A stretch of 23,867 bases of DNA from a virus. Made by a program: the position numbers and the translations under genes. Shown here in pieces: positions 1 to 7,333 of this stretch; the stretch's first letter is position 1, and each line of letters begins with the position of its first letter. The DNA is taken from positions 1 to 23,867 of IMG/VR virus record IMGVR_UViG_3300048586_000397; one strand, written 5' to 3'. Below the pieces are notes generated by a model. The model was not told the origin of the DNA, searched no databases, and worked only from the letters and a program-made list of their open reading frames with translations.

Positions 1-2
1 CG

Positions 3-2039
3 CGACGCGGTTGGCCGGGGCTGATCGCATTGCCACGCCTGGTGGATGGCACTCGCGCGCAGGGTATTCACCGGACCTTCCTGCTCGACGACGGCAGCGC
101 CAAGGCGTCTGCCGGGAAGAAGATGCTGGGATCGGTAGCGGATGCGGCCGTGCGCCTGTTCGCCATGCCTGCGGACGGCCACCTTGGCATCGCTGAAGGC
201 ATCGAGACGGCATTGGCAGCACATGCCCTGTTCGGCACCGCCGTCTGGGCGGCGCTGTCCGCGGATGGCGTCGCGCGATTGCGCTGGCCCGAGGGCACGA
301 CGCGGATCACAATCTACGCCGATGCAGGCGACGCAGGTCGTCAGGCCGCTGCGACCCTGTCGGATCGACTGAACCGGGCCGACATTCCGAACCAGATCGT
401 GGTCCCGCTGCATGGCGATGATTTCAACGACGATCTGATGCGCGGGGCGCGTGCGGCCGACTATCGCCCGGAGATTTCGGCCGACGAGCCGGTCGGTATT
501 GAGGCCATGACGACAGCGGCAGCTCCGACGCCTGGCGATCCGGACGTTCTGATTGCCGCCGCCGAGGCGCTGACCAACCCGCCCGAACTCGCCGCGCTCT
601 CCAGCCTTCTCGGCCGCCTTGCGCTTGCCCGGCTCGATCCGCTGCCCGAACGCCAGATCCTTGCCCGGATCAAGACTGCGACCGGCATCTCCATGTCCAT
701 CCTCGACAAGCAATTGACGGAGCTGCGCCGCCGCGTGCATGCGACGGGCGATCCGCAGGGCCGGATCGCGCGGCCCGCCTGGTTCGGACGGCTGTGCCAG
801 GATCTGTCCGGCACACCCGAGCGCAACGAGGCCAATGTGATCATCGCCCTGTCCTCGGATCCAGTCTTTGCCGGGCTCCTGGCCTTCGATGAATTCGCCC
901 AATCCATCGTGGTTCGTCAGCCGTTGCCCTGGGATGATCCGGCCATCCGAACTCCGCGCCCCTGGGACGATGCCGACGATGTGCGCACCGCCGAATGGCT
1001 GCAGTTGCGCGGGCTCAACGTCGCCCCGATGGTTGTCAGCCGGGGTGTCGGCGCGGTGGCCCGCGACATGCGCATCCATCCGGTTCGCGACTGGCTCGAC
1101 ACCCTGAAATGGGACGGCACGCCCCGCATCGAGACCTGGACCAGCATCTATCTCGGCGCGGCGCCGACATCCTTCCATCACACCATCGGCGCGCTTTGGC
1201 TGATCTCGGCTGTGGCCCGGATCTACCGACCCGGCGTGAAGGCTGATCATATGTTGATCCTCGAAGGCCCGCAGGGCGCGCGCAAGTCGACAGCCATCAA
1301 GGTGCTGGCGGGCGAGGACTGGTTCACCGACGAATTGCCCGAGCTTGGGTCCAAGGACGCGGCCATTCACATGCAGGGCGTCTGGATCGTGGAAATCGCC
1401 GAGCTCGACGCCATCGGCCGGGCCGAGGTCTCGCGCATCAAGGCCTTCCTGACCCGCACCACCGACCGCTTCCGCCCGCCCTATGGCCGCTATACCGTTG
1501 AGGTGCCGCGCCAATGCGTCTTCGCAGGCACCGTGAACCCCGACACCTATCTGCGCGACGAAACCGGCAACCGCCGCTTCTGGCCGCTACGCTGTGGAAG
1601 CATCGACATCGCCGCAATCGCTCGCGACCGGGATCAACTCTGGGCCGAAGCCGTCCACCGTTTCCGCGAAGGCGCGATTTGGTGGATCGACGATCCTGCG
1701 CTGCTTGCCGAAGCCGCCGCGGCGCAGGAAGCGCGCTATCAGGCGGACGCCTGGGACGCCCGGATCGACCGCTGGCTGACCCACGACACCCGCAGCGTCA
1801 ATCGCGGCCAAGCAGGCTGGGATGATTGGCAGGATGAAGAGTTCGAACGTCCCGAGCCGATCCGCGATGTGTCGGTGGGCGAAATCCTCGAAGGCGCGCT
1901 CGGCATCGAGCCCGCGAAATGGACCAAGGGCGACCAGATGCGCGTGGGGGCTTGGCTGAAGTCGCGGGATTGGGAGCGATACCGCAGCGGCGCAGGCGCG
2001 ACCCGCGAATGGCGCTACCGCAGATCGCAGCGCGGCTGA
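3..2039 (+). CDS. Toprim/VapE-family phage primase-helicase protein, 5' partial
   Basis: The frame is open through the left window edge, so the true start is outside; an internal TTG at 30 is only the first possible start inside the window. Counting from there, residues 50-130 form a Toprim-like domain with the acidic motifs EGIETAL and YADAGDAG, as in phage primases. Residues 335-590 match the virulence-associated E (VapE) P-loop domain: Walker A GPQGARKST at about 413-421 and a Walker B-like stretch VWIVEIAEL at about 451-459. A late conserved TGNRRFWPL motif is also seen. Such proteins act as primase-helicases in prophage or plasmid replication. It is the first visible gene of the rightward early module and lies directly before a repeat-rich, origin-like gap. 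The family call is firm; the helicase activity is inferred from the family. Confidence 0.9.
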   Translation, partial: RRGWPGLIALPRLVDGTRAQGIHRTFLLDDGSAKASAGKKMLGSVADAAVRLFAMPADGHLGIAEGIETALAAHALFGTAVWAALSADGVARLRWPEGTTRITIYADAGDAGRQAAATLSDRLNRADIPNQIVVPLHGDDFNDDLMRGARAADYRPEISADEPVGIEAMTTAAAPTPGDPDVLIAAAEALTNPPELAALSSLLGRLALARLDPLPERQILARIKTATGISMSILDKQLTELRRRVHATGDPQGRIARPAWFGRLCQDLSGTPERNEANVIIALSSDPVFAGLLAFDEFAQSIVVRQPLPWDDPAIRTPRPWDDADDVRTAEWLQLRGLNVAPMVVSRGVGAVARDMRIHPVRDWLDTLKWDGTPRIETWTSIYLGAAPTSFHHTIGALWLISAVARIYRPGVKADHMLILEGPQGARKSTAIKVLAGEDWFTDELPELGSKDAAIHMQGVWIVEIAELDAIGRAEVSRIKAFLTRTTDRFRPPYGRYTVEVPRQCVFAGTVNPDTYLRDETGNRRFWPLRCGSIDIAAIARDRDQLWAEAVHRFREGAIWWIDDPALLAEAAAAQEARYQADAWDARIDRWLTHDTRSVNRGQAGWDDWQDEEFERPEPIRDVSVGEILEGALGIEPAKWTKGDQMRVGAWLKSRDWERYRSGAGATREWRYRRSQRG

Positions 2040-2104
2040 CATCGCGATGGCAGTGTCAGGCACCGAAGGGGCATCCATCCGGGTGCCCCTTTTCATTTGC
2101 CGCT

Positions 2105-2373
2105 GTCCCACTTCGCGGCGTGTCCCACTTCAAGTCCAAGGTAGGACAGAAAAAACCATTTTAAATTAATCCTGTCCCACCTGTCCCACTTGGACCGCCA
2201 ACTTCTCTCTTTCCCATATGGAGCGTATGTGTGCCCCTCGACCTCGTTCTTCCTCATGCGACATGGGGAAAAAGGTGGGACAAGTGGGACAGGTAGGACG
2301 CGCCTTGTTTTGAAAGGAAAATCTGGCGTCCCACTTTGATCGGCAAGTGGGACAACCCGAGACCAGGTGGGAC
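2105..2373. repeat. GTCCCAC iteron-like repeat array
   Basis: This gene-free stretch between the VapE gene and the resolvase gene holds nine exact copies of GTCCCAC. On the plus strand they start at 2105, 2122, 2174, 2183 and 2328; as GTGGGAC they start at 2275, 2284, 2347 and 2367. Two variants GTAGGAC start at 2141 and 2293. Several neighbours are exactly 9 nt apart (2174/2183; 2275/2284/2293). An AT-rich tract at about 2150-2172 lies inside the array. Dense short repeats plus an AT-rich element beside a replication gene resemble a phage or plasmid origin, or a multi-site operator. The repeats are seen directly; the function is inference. Minus-strand ORFs here encode only CPTC repeats generated by the array and are not taken as genes. 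Confidence 0.8.
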
Positions 2374-2473
2374 AGAAGCATCGTCTGGCGCATTTTTCTT
2401 GAATGGGTGCGCATGTCATGATTCTCTGCCCATGATCAAAGCCGAAGGCCCACGTTTCAGGTGAGCCTTCAAC

Positions 2474-2995
2474 ATGACGCCGACCATCCAGACTGCGGAT
2501 CTGCACCTCGAACAGGGGCGCCTTTCCACGTCCTGCATCCTTGCCCTCGACCTCGGGACAACGACAGGTTGGGCCTTGCGTGGCCATGACGGCCTGATCA
2601 CCTCTGGCACGATGTCCTTTCGCCCCGGGCGGTTCGACGGCGGCGGTATGCGGTATCTTCGCTTCACCAACTGGCTGATCGAGGTCGACCGGCTATCAGG
2701 CCCCATCGCTGCGATCTGGTTCGAGGAAGTCCGCCGCCATGTCGGCACGGACGCTGCCCATGTCTATGGCGGGCTGATGGCCACCCTCACGGCATGGGCC
2801 GAACTCCGCGGCATCCCCTATGAGGGCGTTCCGGTCGGCACCATCAAGCGCCATGCCACCGGGAAGGGCAACGCCGACAAGGTGGCGATGATCGCGGCCG
2901 CGCGGGCGCGCGGGTTCAGCCCCGCCGATGACAACGAGGCGGATGCCATCGCCATCCTGCATTGGGCGATCGAAACGAACGGGGGTGTCGCGTGA
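2474..2995 (+). CDS. RuvC-like Holliday junction resolvase (phage type)
   Basis: The 173-aa product has the RNase H fold signature of RuvC-like nucleases: a first strand ILALDLGTTTGWA with Asp26, a second strand IWFEEVRRH with Glu84/Glu85, and a C-terminal helix DDNEADAIAIL with Asp153/Asp157. These acidic residues would bind the two metal ions that cut four-way junctions. In a phage it would resolve recombination or replication branches before packaging. The start at 2474 is supported by an AGGTGAG ribosome site at 2459-2465. The next gene overlaps its stop by 4 nt, so the two are probably translationally coupled. Length is normal for RuvC (about 160-180 aa). The specific substrate is inferred from the family. 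Confidence 0.85.
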   Translation: MTPTIQTADLHLEQGRLSTSCILALDLGTTTGWALRGHDGLITSGTMSFRPGRFDGGGMRYLRFTNWLIEVDRLSGPIAAIWFEEVRRHVGTDAAHVYGGLMATLTAWAELRGIPYEGVPVGTIKRHATGKGNADKVAMIAAARARGFSPADDNEADAIAILHWAIETNGGVA

Positions 2996-3192
2996 GGTGG
3001 TATCCCCGAGGCTACGGTGGCACCCGGCGTGATCCAGATCGCGTCAAGCAGGACGGCTGGCATGACCATGGGCTACTGGCCGTGTCCATCGACGACCCAC
3101 GTCTCACCTGGCCGGAGCAGGAACTGGTCCGCCAGCTGGGCGAAAAACTCTACGGCCCGCGTATCGTGCCAAGGGAGATGGCCAATGGGTGA
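2992..3192 (+). CDS. Small conserved phage hypothetical protein (66 aa)
   Basis: GTG at 2992 overlaps the resolvase stop in a GTGA arrangement, the usual sign of translational coupling; the earlier ATG at 2962 in the same frame would lie well inside the resolvase gene and is less likely. The product is 66 aa, basic at the N-terminus (RWYPRGYGGTRRDPDR) and ends in a helix-like PEQELVRQLGEKLYG segment. There is no signal peptide or membrane segment. I do not recognise a named domain. Similar small proteins sit at this position in rhodobacterial prophages as far as I recall, so it is probably real. Its function is unknown. Confidence 0.65.
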   Translation: MRWYPRGYGGTRRDPDRVKQDGWHDHGLLAVSIDDPRLTWPEQELVRQLGEKLYGPRIVPREMANG

Positions 3193-3610
3193 TTGGACCC
3201 CGGCCATGGTCGAAGCGCGCCTTGAGAGCGCGGCCGATGTCTTCCGGTCGCTGCCCGAGGTGAAGCCACAGGGCTACTTCAACGCCTGGCCCGAGTATTT
3301 CCACAGCTTCGCCGATCAGGTCGGCCAGGAACCTCGGATGCGGCGGCCGAAGCCCGGCCCACGCGACATCACCCAAGCCGACGACGCTCTACTGTGGTTG
3401 CGCTGGCTGGACCCGGCTGACGCGCGCCTAGTGTGGCTCCGGTCGAACCGTAAGCCATGGAAGCCGATCTGCTGGGAGTTGGGTATCAGCCGCGCCACCG
3501 CCAACCGGCGCTGGCAATATGGCATCGCGGTCATCGTCTGGCGTCTGAACGGCAAGCGGGTGCCGTCGAAGCGCTCTATGGATTTCGTGGTGGCGAAGGT
3601 GACGCACTGA
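3185..3610 (+). CDS. DUF6362-family phage protein with HTH-like C-terminal half
   Basis: The product has 141 aa and starts at ATG 3185, eight nt inside the previous gene, with GGGAG at 3173-3177 as ribosome site. A longer frame back to 3017 is rejected because it would overlap the 66-aa gene entirely. The N-terminal half is aromatic-rich (GYFNAWPEYFHSFADQ). The C-terminal half has WLDPADARLVWLRS followed by ICWELGISRATANRRW, which reads as a helix-turn-helix of the sigma/transposase type. I assign it to DUF6362, a family common in alphaproteobacterial prophages between replication and packaging genes. A DNA-binding, possibly late-regulatory, role is inferred from the HTH-like segment only. 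Confidence 0.75.
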   Translation: MGDWTPAMVEARLESAADVFRSLPEVKPQGYFNAWPEYFHSFADQVGQEPRMRRPKPGPRDITQADDALLWLRWLDPADARLVWLRSNRKPWKPICWELGISRATANRRWQYGIAVIVWRLNGKRVPSKRSMDFVVAKVTH

Positions 3611-4064
3611 ACCTGTCAATAGCCGTCGCGTGGGCGAGACACTTTCAAGCGAGACACCAGACGCCAAGACAGATCGCGTCCAGGGCGCTACAGATTGAAT
3701 ATACTCGGGAGAGGAGCGCGCAGGCACAGGCCGCGTCGCTGGCTTCCGGGGTCCAGCGAGGGGACCAGTCGGGGTCCGAACTGCCAAGCCTTTGATACCT
3801 TGGTTCCTTCCTGGGCGTTTCCGTATGCTGGCGGGCGAAGCGCGGCATATCGCCAGCGACAGGGCCGGATTTTTGGGAAGCCACCCCGGCCGGAAGCCAC
3901 CACGCAATCTGAAATAACAACGCAATAACAGCGTCTTGGCTGGTGGACTCCGGGGTGGATACCCTGGACTCCGGAATCCAGCCGGGGCCGGTGGACTCCG
4001 CCATGCCGGAATCCACCGCGCAGCGCTGCTGATTGCTGCCCATTCATCATCGACAGGACTTCTC
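3611..4064. other. 454-nt gap without a convincing gene; several hairpins
   Basis: No ORF here has a good start, ribosome site and protein-like composition; those on both strands look like GC-driven shadows. Structure is present: an inverted repeat GCTGGCG (3827-3833) / CGCCAGC (3851-3857), a short CCAAG/CTTGG hairpin at 3784-3803, a direct repeat GGAAGCCACC at 3876-3885 and 3892-3901, and the GGTGGACTCC repeat cluster listed separately. The gap could be a leader or regulatory region for the methyltransferase pair, a small RNA, or a decayed gene. None of these is proven. Confidence 0.5.
3942..4017. repeat. Inverted/direct repeat cluster upstream of the methyltransferase
   Basis: GGTGGACTCCG occurs at 3942-3952 and 3990-4000. 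A near-perfect palindrome CTGGACTCCGGAATCCAG lies at 3964-3981. CGGAATCCACC at 4007-4017 pairs with the 3990 copy, with one mismatch, to give a hairpin with a six-base loop. The cluster ends 47 nt before the methyltransferase start. It may be an operator, perhaps for autoregulation, or an RNA structure; the repeats are seen directly and the role is inference. Confidence 0.6.
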
Positions 4065-5390
4065 ATGACTCTCGCCTTCGCCCCCGAGCGGATCGAGCAG
4101 TGGCCGCTTGCGCGCCTGCAGCCCTACGCGAAGAACGCGAAGCTGCACGGTGCCGACCAGGTCGCGAAGCTCGCCGCCAGTATGGCCGAGTTCGGCTGGA
4201 CCGTGCCCTGCCTTGTGGGCGAGGACGGCGAGCTGATCGCGGGCCATGGCCGGGTGCTGGCCGCGACGCAGCTGGGGCTGACCGAGGCCCCGGTGATCGT
4301 GCTCGGCCATCTGACCGAGGCGCAGCGGCGGGCCTATCGGATCGCGGACAACAAGCTGACCGAACTCGGCAGCTGGGACGAGGCGCTGCTGTCGGCGGAA
4401 CTGAACGAACTGCTGGCCGAGGATTTCGATCTGTCTCTGGTCGGATTTTCCGACGGCGAACTCGACAAGCTTCTGGCCTTCGTGCCGGAGAGCGATGGCG
4501 AGGATGCTGGCGCCGGGGGCTCGGTGCCGCCGGTGACCATCCCCGAACCGCCGCGCAACCCGGCGTCGCGGACCGGCGATCTCTGGATCCTCGGCGACCA
4601 CCGCCTCCTCTGCGGCGACAGCACCAGCGCGGCCGATGTGCGCCGCCTGATGAACGGCGAGCGGGCGGTGCTCTTCGCGACCGACCCGCCTTACCTCGTC
4701 GACTACGACGGCTCGAACCACCCGACGCGGAACAAGGATTGGAGCCAGTCCTACGGCGTGACCTGGGACGACAGTTCACAGGGCGCCGAACTCTACGACG
4801 GCTTCATCGCCGCCGCCGTGGCCGAGGCGATCACCGAGGATGCCGCCTGGTATTGCTGGCACGCCTCGCGCCGCCAGGCGATGCTGGAAGCCTGCTGGGA
4901 AAAGGCCGGGGCCTTCGTCCATCAGCAGATCATCTGGGTGAAGGATCGCGGCGTCCTGACCCGGTCGCATTATCTCTGGAAGCACGAGCCCTGCTTCATG
5001 GGCTGGAGGCGCCCGAACCGCCCGCCGAAGGTGGCCGAGCAGACGCTGCCCTCGACATGGGAAATGCCGAGTTTCGCCAAGGACGAGCGCCCCGACCACC
5101 CGACGCCAAAACCGCTGGACGCGTTCGGGATCCCGATGCGTCAGCATGTGGCGCGTGGCGGTCTCTGCTACGAGCCGTTCTCGGGCTCGGGTTCGCAGAT
5201 CATGGCGGGCGAGGCCAATGGCCGCCGCGTCTTCGCGATGGAGATCAGCCCGGCTTACGTCGATGTCGCCGTGGAGCGCTGGCAGGCGGACACGTGGCGC
5301 GAGGCGATCCTCGATGGCGATGGCCGGAGCTTCGCAGCCGTAAGGGCCGAGCGGCTGGGCGAGGACACAGACACCGACGCTGCCGCCTGA
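4065..5390 (+). CDS. ParB-domain N6/N4 DNA methyltransferase (phage orphan type)
   Basis: This 441-aa protein joins an N-terminal ParB/Srx-like nuclease-fold domain (about residues 10-110, with AGHGRVLAA and YRIADNKLTELG motifs) to an amino-methyltransferase domain. The catalytic motif IV DPPY is near residue 207 and the SAM-binding motif EPFSGSGS near residue 370, the order typical of the beta class. It transfers a methyl group from SAM to adenine N6 or cytosine N4. The start at 4065 follows AGGA at 4054-4057; an in-frame upstream start at 3936 would run through the hairpin cluster and is rejected. Its stop overlaps the start of the C5-methyltransferase gene. No restriction enzyme is adjacent, so anti-restriction or regulatory methylation is likelier than a restriction-modification pair. 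Target sequence is unknown. Confidence 0.9.
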   Translation: MTLAFAPERIEQWPLARLQPYAKNAKLHGADQVAKLAASMAEFGWTVPCLVGEDGELIAGHGRVLAATQLGLTEAPVIVLGHLTEAQRRAYRIADNKLTELGSWDEALLSAELNELLAEDFDLSLVGFSDGELDKLLAFVPESDGEDAGAGGSVPPVTIPEPPRNPASRTGDLWILGDHRLLCGDSTSAADVRRLMNGERAVLFATDPPYLVDYDGSNHPTRNKDWSQSYGVTWDDSSQGAELYDGFIAAAVAEAITEDAAWYCWHASRRQAMLEACWEKAGAFVHQQIIWVKDRGVLTRSHYLWKHEPCFMGWRRPNRPPKVAEQTLPSTWEMPSFAKDERPDHPTPKPLDAFGIPMRQHVARGGLCYEPFSGSGSQIMAGEANGRRVFAMEISPAYVDVAVERWQADTWREAILDGDGRSFAAVRAERLGEDTDTDAAA

Positions 5391-6406
5391 TGGCCGTCTA
5401 TTACAACGATTCCGACCCCGCGGCCTGTGCCTGGCTGCGGGACCTCATCGCCGCCGGCCACCTTCCGGCTGGCGAGGTGGACGAACGATCCATTCTCGAC
5501 GTGGAGCCGTCCGACCTGCGCGGCTTCGCGCAATGTCATTTCTTCGCCGGGATCGGCGGTTGGCCCTACGCACTGCGCCTCGCTGGCGTGGCCGAGGACC
5601 GGCCGGTCTGGACCGGATCGCCGCCCTGCCAGCCCTTCAGCCAGGCCGGGAAACGCAAGGGACAGGACGATGACCGCCATCTCGCCCCCGCTTTCCTGCG
5701 CCTCGTTGCCGCCTGCCGCCCGGAACTCGTCTTCGGCGAGCAGGTTGCCAGCGCGGCGGTGCTCGGACCATCTGGCCGAACGGTTGGAACGACGGCTGAA
5801 GGTGCGGCTGGCTGGGCGTGGTTCGACGCTCTGGCGGCTGACCTGGAAGCGGCATCTTACGCCGTCGCGGCGGCCGATCTGCCGGCTGCGGGCATCGGCG
5901 CTCCGCATATCCGCCAGCGGCTGTTCTTCGGCGCCGTCGCCCTCGGGCCAACACATGGCGGGCTGGGCCACGGCCTCGGCGCGGGATTACAAGGATGGAT
6001 CGGAATGTCCGGCCGTTCCGATCAACGCGCTGCTGGGCCGTCAGGTCTGGCTGGCGGGTTGGCCGACAGCGATGGCGGGCTCGCCCGCGACGGAGCGATA
6101 CAACGCCGCCGGCAACACCGATGCGAGCCGCAGGACGGTGAAGCTGGTGGATTGGTCGAAGGCGCTGACCCCGCCGGGACCGGCACGACGGACGGCGTCT
6201 GGCGAGATCCGGACTGGCTCCTCTGCCGCGATGACCGCTGGCGGCCCGTTGAGCCCGGAACATTCCCGCTGGCTGATGGGGTATCCGGTCGCATGGGGCT
6301 GCTGCGGGGCTACGGCAATGCGATCGTGCCGCCGCTCGCGGCGGAGTTCGTGATCGCGTTTCTGGAGAGCCTGCCGGAGGGGGTGCGATGCAGCAGAGCC
6401 GCCTGA
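5390..6406 (+). CDS. C5-cytosine DNA methyltransferase (Dcm-like, phage)
   Basis: The 338-aa product starts at ATG 5390 on the previous stop (TGATG overlap). Conserved C5-methyltransferase motifs are in order: motif I FFAGIGGW (51-58), motif IV SPPCQPFSQAGKRKGQ with catalytic Cys80, motif VI as GEQVASA, motif VIII as HIRQRLFFG, and motif X GYGNAIVPPLAAEF near the C-terminus. The stretch between VIII and X, where the target-recognition domain lies, is low-complexity and Gly/Arg-rich. The same DNA in the +1 frame encodes another phage-like protein (separate entry). The protein would methylate cytosine C5 using SAM, probably to protect phage DNA. The family call is firm; whether the recognition segment is functional in this frame is less sure. 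Confidence 0.85.
   Translation: MAVYYNDSDPAACAWLRDLIAAGHLPAGEVDERSILDVEPSDLRGFAQCHFFAGIGGWPYALRLAGVAEDRPVWTGSPPCQPFSQAGKRKGQDDDRHLAPAFLRLVAACRPELVFGEQVASAAVLGPSGRTVGTTAEGAAGWAWFDALAADLEAASYAVAAADLPAAGIGAPHIRQRLFFGAVALGPTHGGLGHGLGAGLQGWIGMSGRSDQRAAGPSGLAGGLADSDGGLARDGAIQRRRQHRCEPQDGEAGGLVEGADPAGTGTTDGVWRDPDWLLCRDDRWRPVEPGTFPLADGVSGRMGLLRGYGNAIVPPLAAEFVIAFLESLPEGVRCSRAA
5670..6353 (+). CDS. Possible overlapping gene inside the C5-methyltransferase (+1 frame)
   Basis: A 227-aa reading frame lies wholly inside the C5-methyltransferase gene, shifted +1. ATG 5670 has an AAGGGA ribosome site at 5657-5662. Its product contains segments I recognise as typical of separately annotated phage proteins: AGRGSTLWRLTW, WATASARDYKDG, INALLGRQVWLAGWPTA, YNAAGNTDASRRTVKLV and, near the end, SRWLMGYPVAWGCC. 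This recall could not be checked by a search. GC-rich genes often carry long shadow frames, and database entries could themselves be artefacts, so a real product is unproven. A frameshifted fusion to the upstream methyltransferase half is another possibility. Confidence 0.3.
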   Translation: MTAISPPLSCASLPPAARNSSSASRLPARRCSDHLAERLERRLKVRLAGRGSTLWRLTWKRHLTPSRRPICRLRASALRISASGCSSAPSPSGQHMAGWATASARDYKDGSECPAVPINALLGRQVWLAGWPTAMAGSPATERYNAAGNTDASRRTVKLVDWSKALTPPGPARRTASGEIRTGSSAAMTAGGPLSPEHSRWLMGYPVAWGCCGATAMRSCRRSRRSS

Positions 6407-6612
6407 TGTCGCTGGTCGAATCCACGACCAATGTCGTGGTCGGCTATGTGCTGGCCATCGCGACGCAGATCGTCGTGTTCCCATGGTTCGGTATCGAGAC
6501 GGGGCTCGCGGAGCATCTGACCATCGGCCTCGCCTTCGTCGGCGTATCGCTGGCACGCGGGTACCTGCTGCGGCGACTGTTCGAGACGATCCGGCTTCGG
6601 AGCGCCAAATGA
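6388..6612 (+). CDS. DUF7220-like small phage membrane protein
   Basis: The 74-aa product starts at ATG 6388, 19 nt inside the 3' end of the C5-methyltransferase gene, with a strong GGAGGGGG site just before it. It begins MQQSRLMSLVESTTNVVVGY, followed by two hydrophobic segments (about 15-34 and 44-58) and a basic tail LLRRLFETIRLRSAK. This pattern matches DUF7220, a small inner-membrane family found beside methyltransferases in alphaproteobacterial prophages. Role unknown. It is the last rightward gene before the convergent minus-strand pair. Confidence 0.75.
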   Translation: MQQSRLMSLVESTTNVVVGYVLAIATQIVVFPWFGIETGLAEHLTIGLAFVGVSLARGYLLRRLFETIRLRSAK

Positions 6613-6665
6613 TCGACCGCCGCCCCGGCGAGACGGCGATCATCAACTTGTTGGAGTCTGATGCG

Positions 6666-7238
6666 TCAGGCGGCAGGGAGTTTGTACACGCGCCCCCGGT
6701 CCTCGACCTTCTCGGAGGTCACCTCGAGCCCGAGCTTCTTTTTCAACGCCCCGGCCATCGCGCCCCTGACCGTGTGGTGAGTCCATTCGAGTGCGGTGGC
6801 GATTTCCTCGATGGTCGCGCCCTCCGGCGCGCGCAGCATGGCGATCAGGGTCGCCTGCTTGGTGCCCTCGCGCGGCGTGCGCGTCTTGGGCGCGGCTTCG
6901 GGTCCGGTGGGAGCTTCCGGCGCAGGCTCCTCGGTCGGCGCGGCCGTCGCGCCCGCAGGCGCGGGGTTCGCGTCCTCGGGCTCGATGCCGATGGCGGCGA
7001 GGCCTGCGTCGGTGGCGATCAGTGTGACGCCGTGGCCGCAGCCGGTCTCGCGCCAGACGAGCTCGCCCTTGCGCATGTCGGCGTCGACCTCCTGCAGGAG
7101 GCCCTTGGCGAGCATCGCGCCGACCACCTTGGCGGCGGCGCCACCCCGCAGGCTCTCGGGCAGCGGCAGGGCGACGCGGTCCTCGCGCTGTGCGGCGGCG
7201 CTGAGGATGATGGCTTGGGTGTCGGAAATCTTGGTCAT
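6666..7238 (-). CDS. DUF3489-domain protein
   Basis: This leftward gene encodes 190 aa. Residues 1-85 form a small folded domain with a start resembling a chromatin- or helix-type regulator (ISDTQAIILSAAAQRED), followed by a Pro/Ala/Glu-rich linker (about 90-122). The C-terminal DUF3489 domain reads GTKQATLIAMLRAPEGATIE and later TALEWTHHTVRGAMAG, a winged-helix-like segment. GGAG lies just upstream of the start on the minus strand. DUF3489 proteins are common in proteobacterial mobile elements and are thought to bind DNA; the exact role is unknown. It runs opposite to the surrounding phage genes and behind a 90-aa leftward gene, which suggests separate, possibly lysogeny-stage, expression. 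Confidence 0.85.
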   Translation of the reverse strand: MTKISDTQAIILSAAAQREDRVALPLPESLRGGAAAKVVGAMLAKGLLQEVDADMRKGELVWRETGCGHGVTLIATDAGLAAIGIEPEDANPAPAGATAAPTEEPAPEAPTGPEAAPKTRTPREGTKQATLIAMLRAPEGATIEEIATALEWTHHTVRGAMAGALKKKLGLEVTSEKVEDRGRVYKLPAA

Positions 7239-7333
7239 GGGGTCGTCTCCGTATTCGGGCCCGCGACATGCGGCGCCTTCTACGACCCCGAGCCGCGCGG
7301 GGCGCGCGGCGGGAGTTCCGGCTCGGCCGGAGA

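Noticed and set aside
2166-2414. Minus-strand ORF with repeated CPTC
   Set aside because: The Cys-Pro-Thr-Cys pattern comes directly from translating the GTCCCAC repeats; no ribosome site and no folded-protein composition.
3457-3795. Plus-strand 112-aa ORF
   Set aside because: Starts inside the DUF6362 gene in another frame; low-complexity and without a ribosome site. It might hold a decayed piece after 3611, but nothing supports it as a gene.
3645-4043. Minus-strand ORF of 132 aa
   Set aside because: Composition looks like a shadow; spans the hairpin cluster; no plausible start signal.
4100-5389. Upstream extension of the C5-methyltransferase frame
   Set aside because: Overlaps the ParB-type methyltransferase in another frame with Arg/Gly-rich nonsense; ATG 5390 at the stop overlap is the natural start.
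7288-7326. CCGAGCC/GGCTCGG inverted repeat between the two minus-strand genes as terminator
   Set aside because: No T-tract on either strand and a long imperfect loop; GC-rich DNA gives such pairs by chance.
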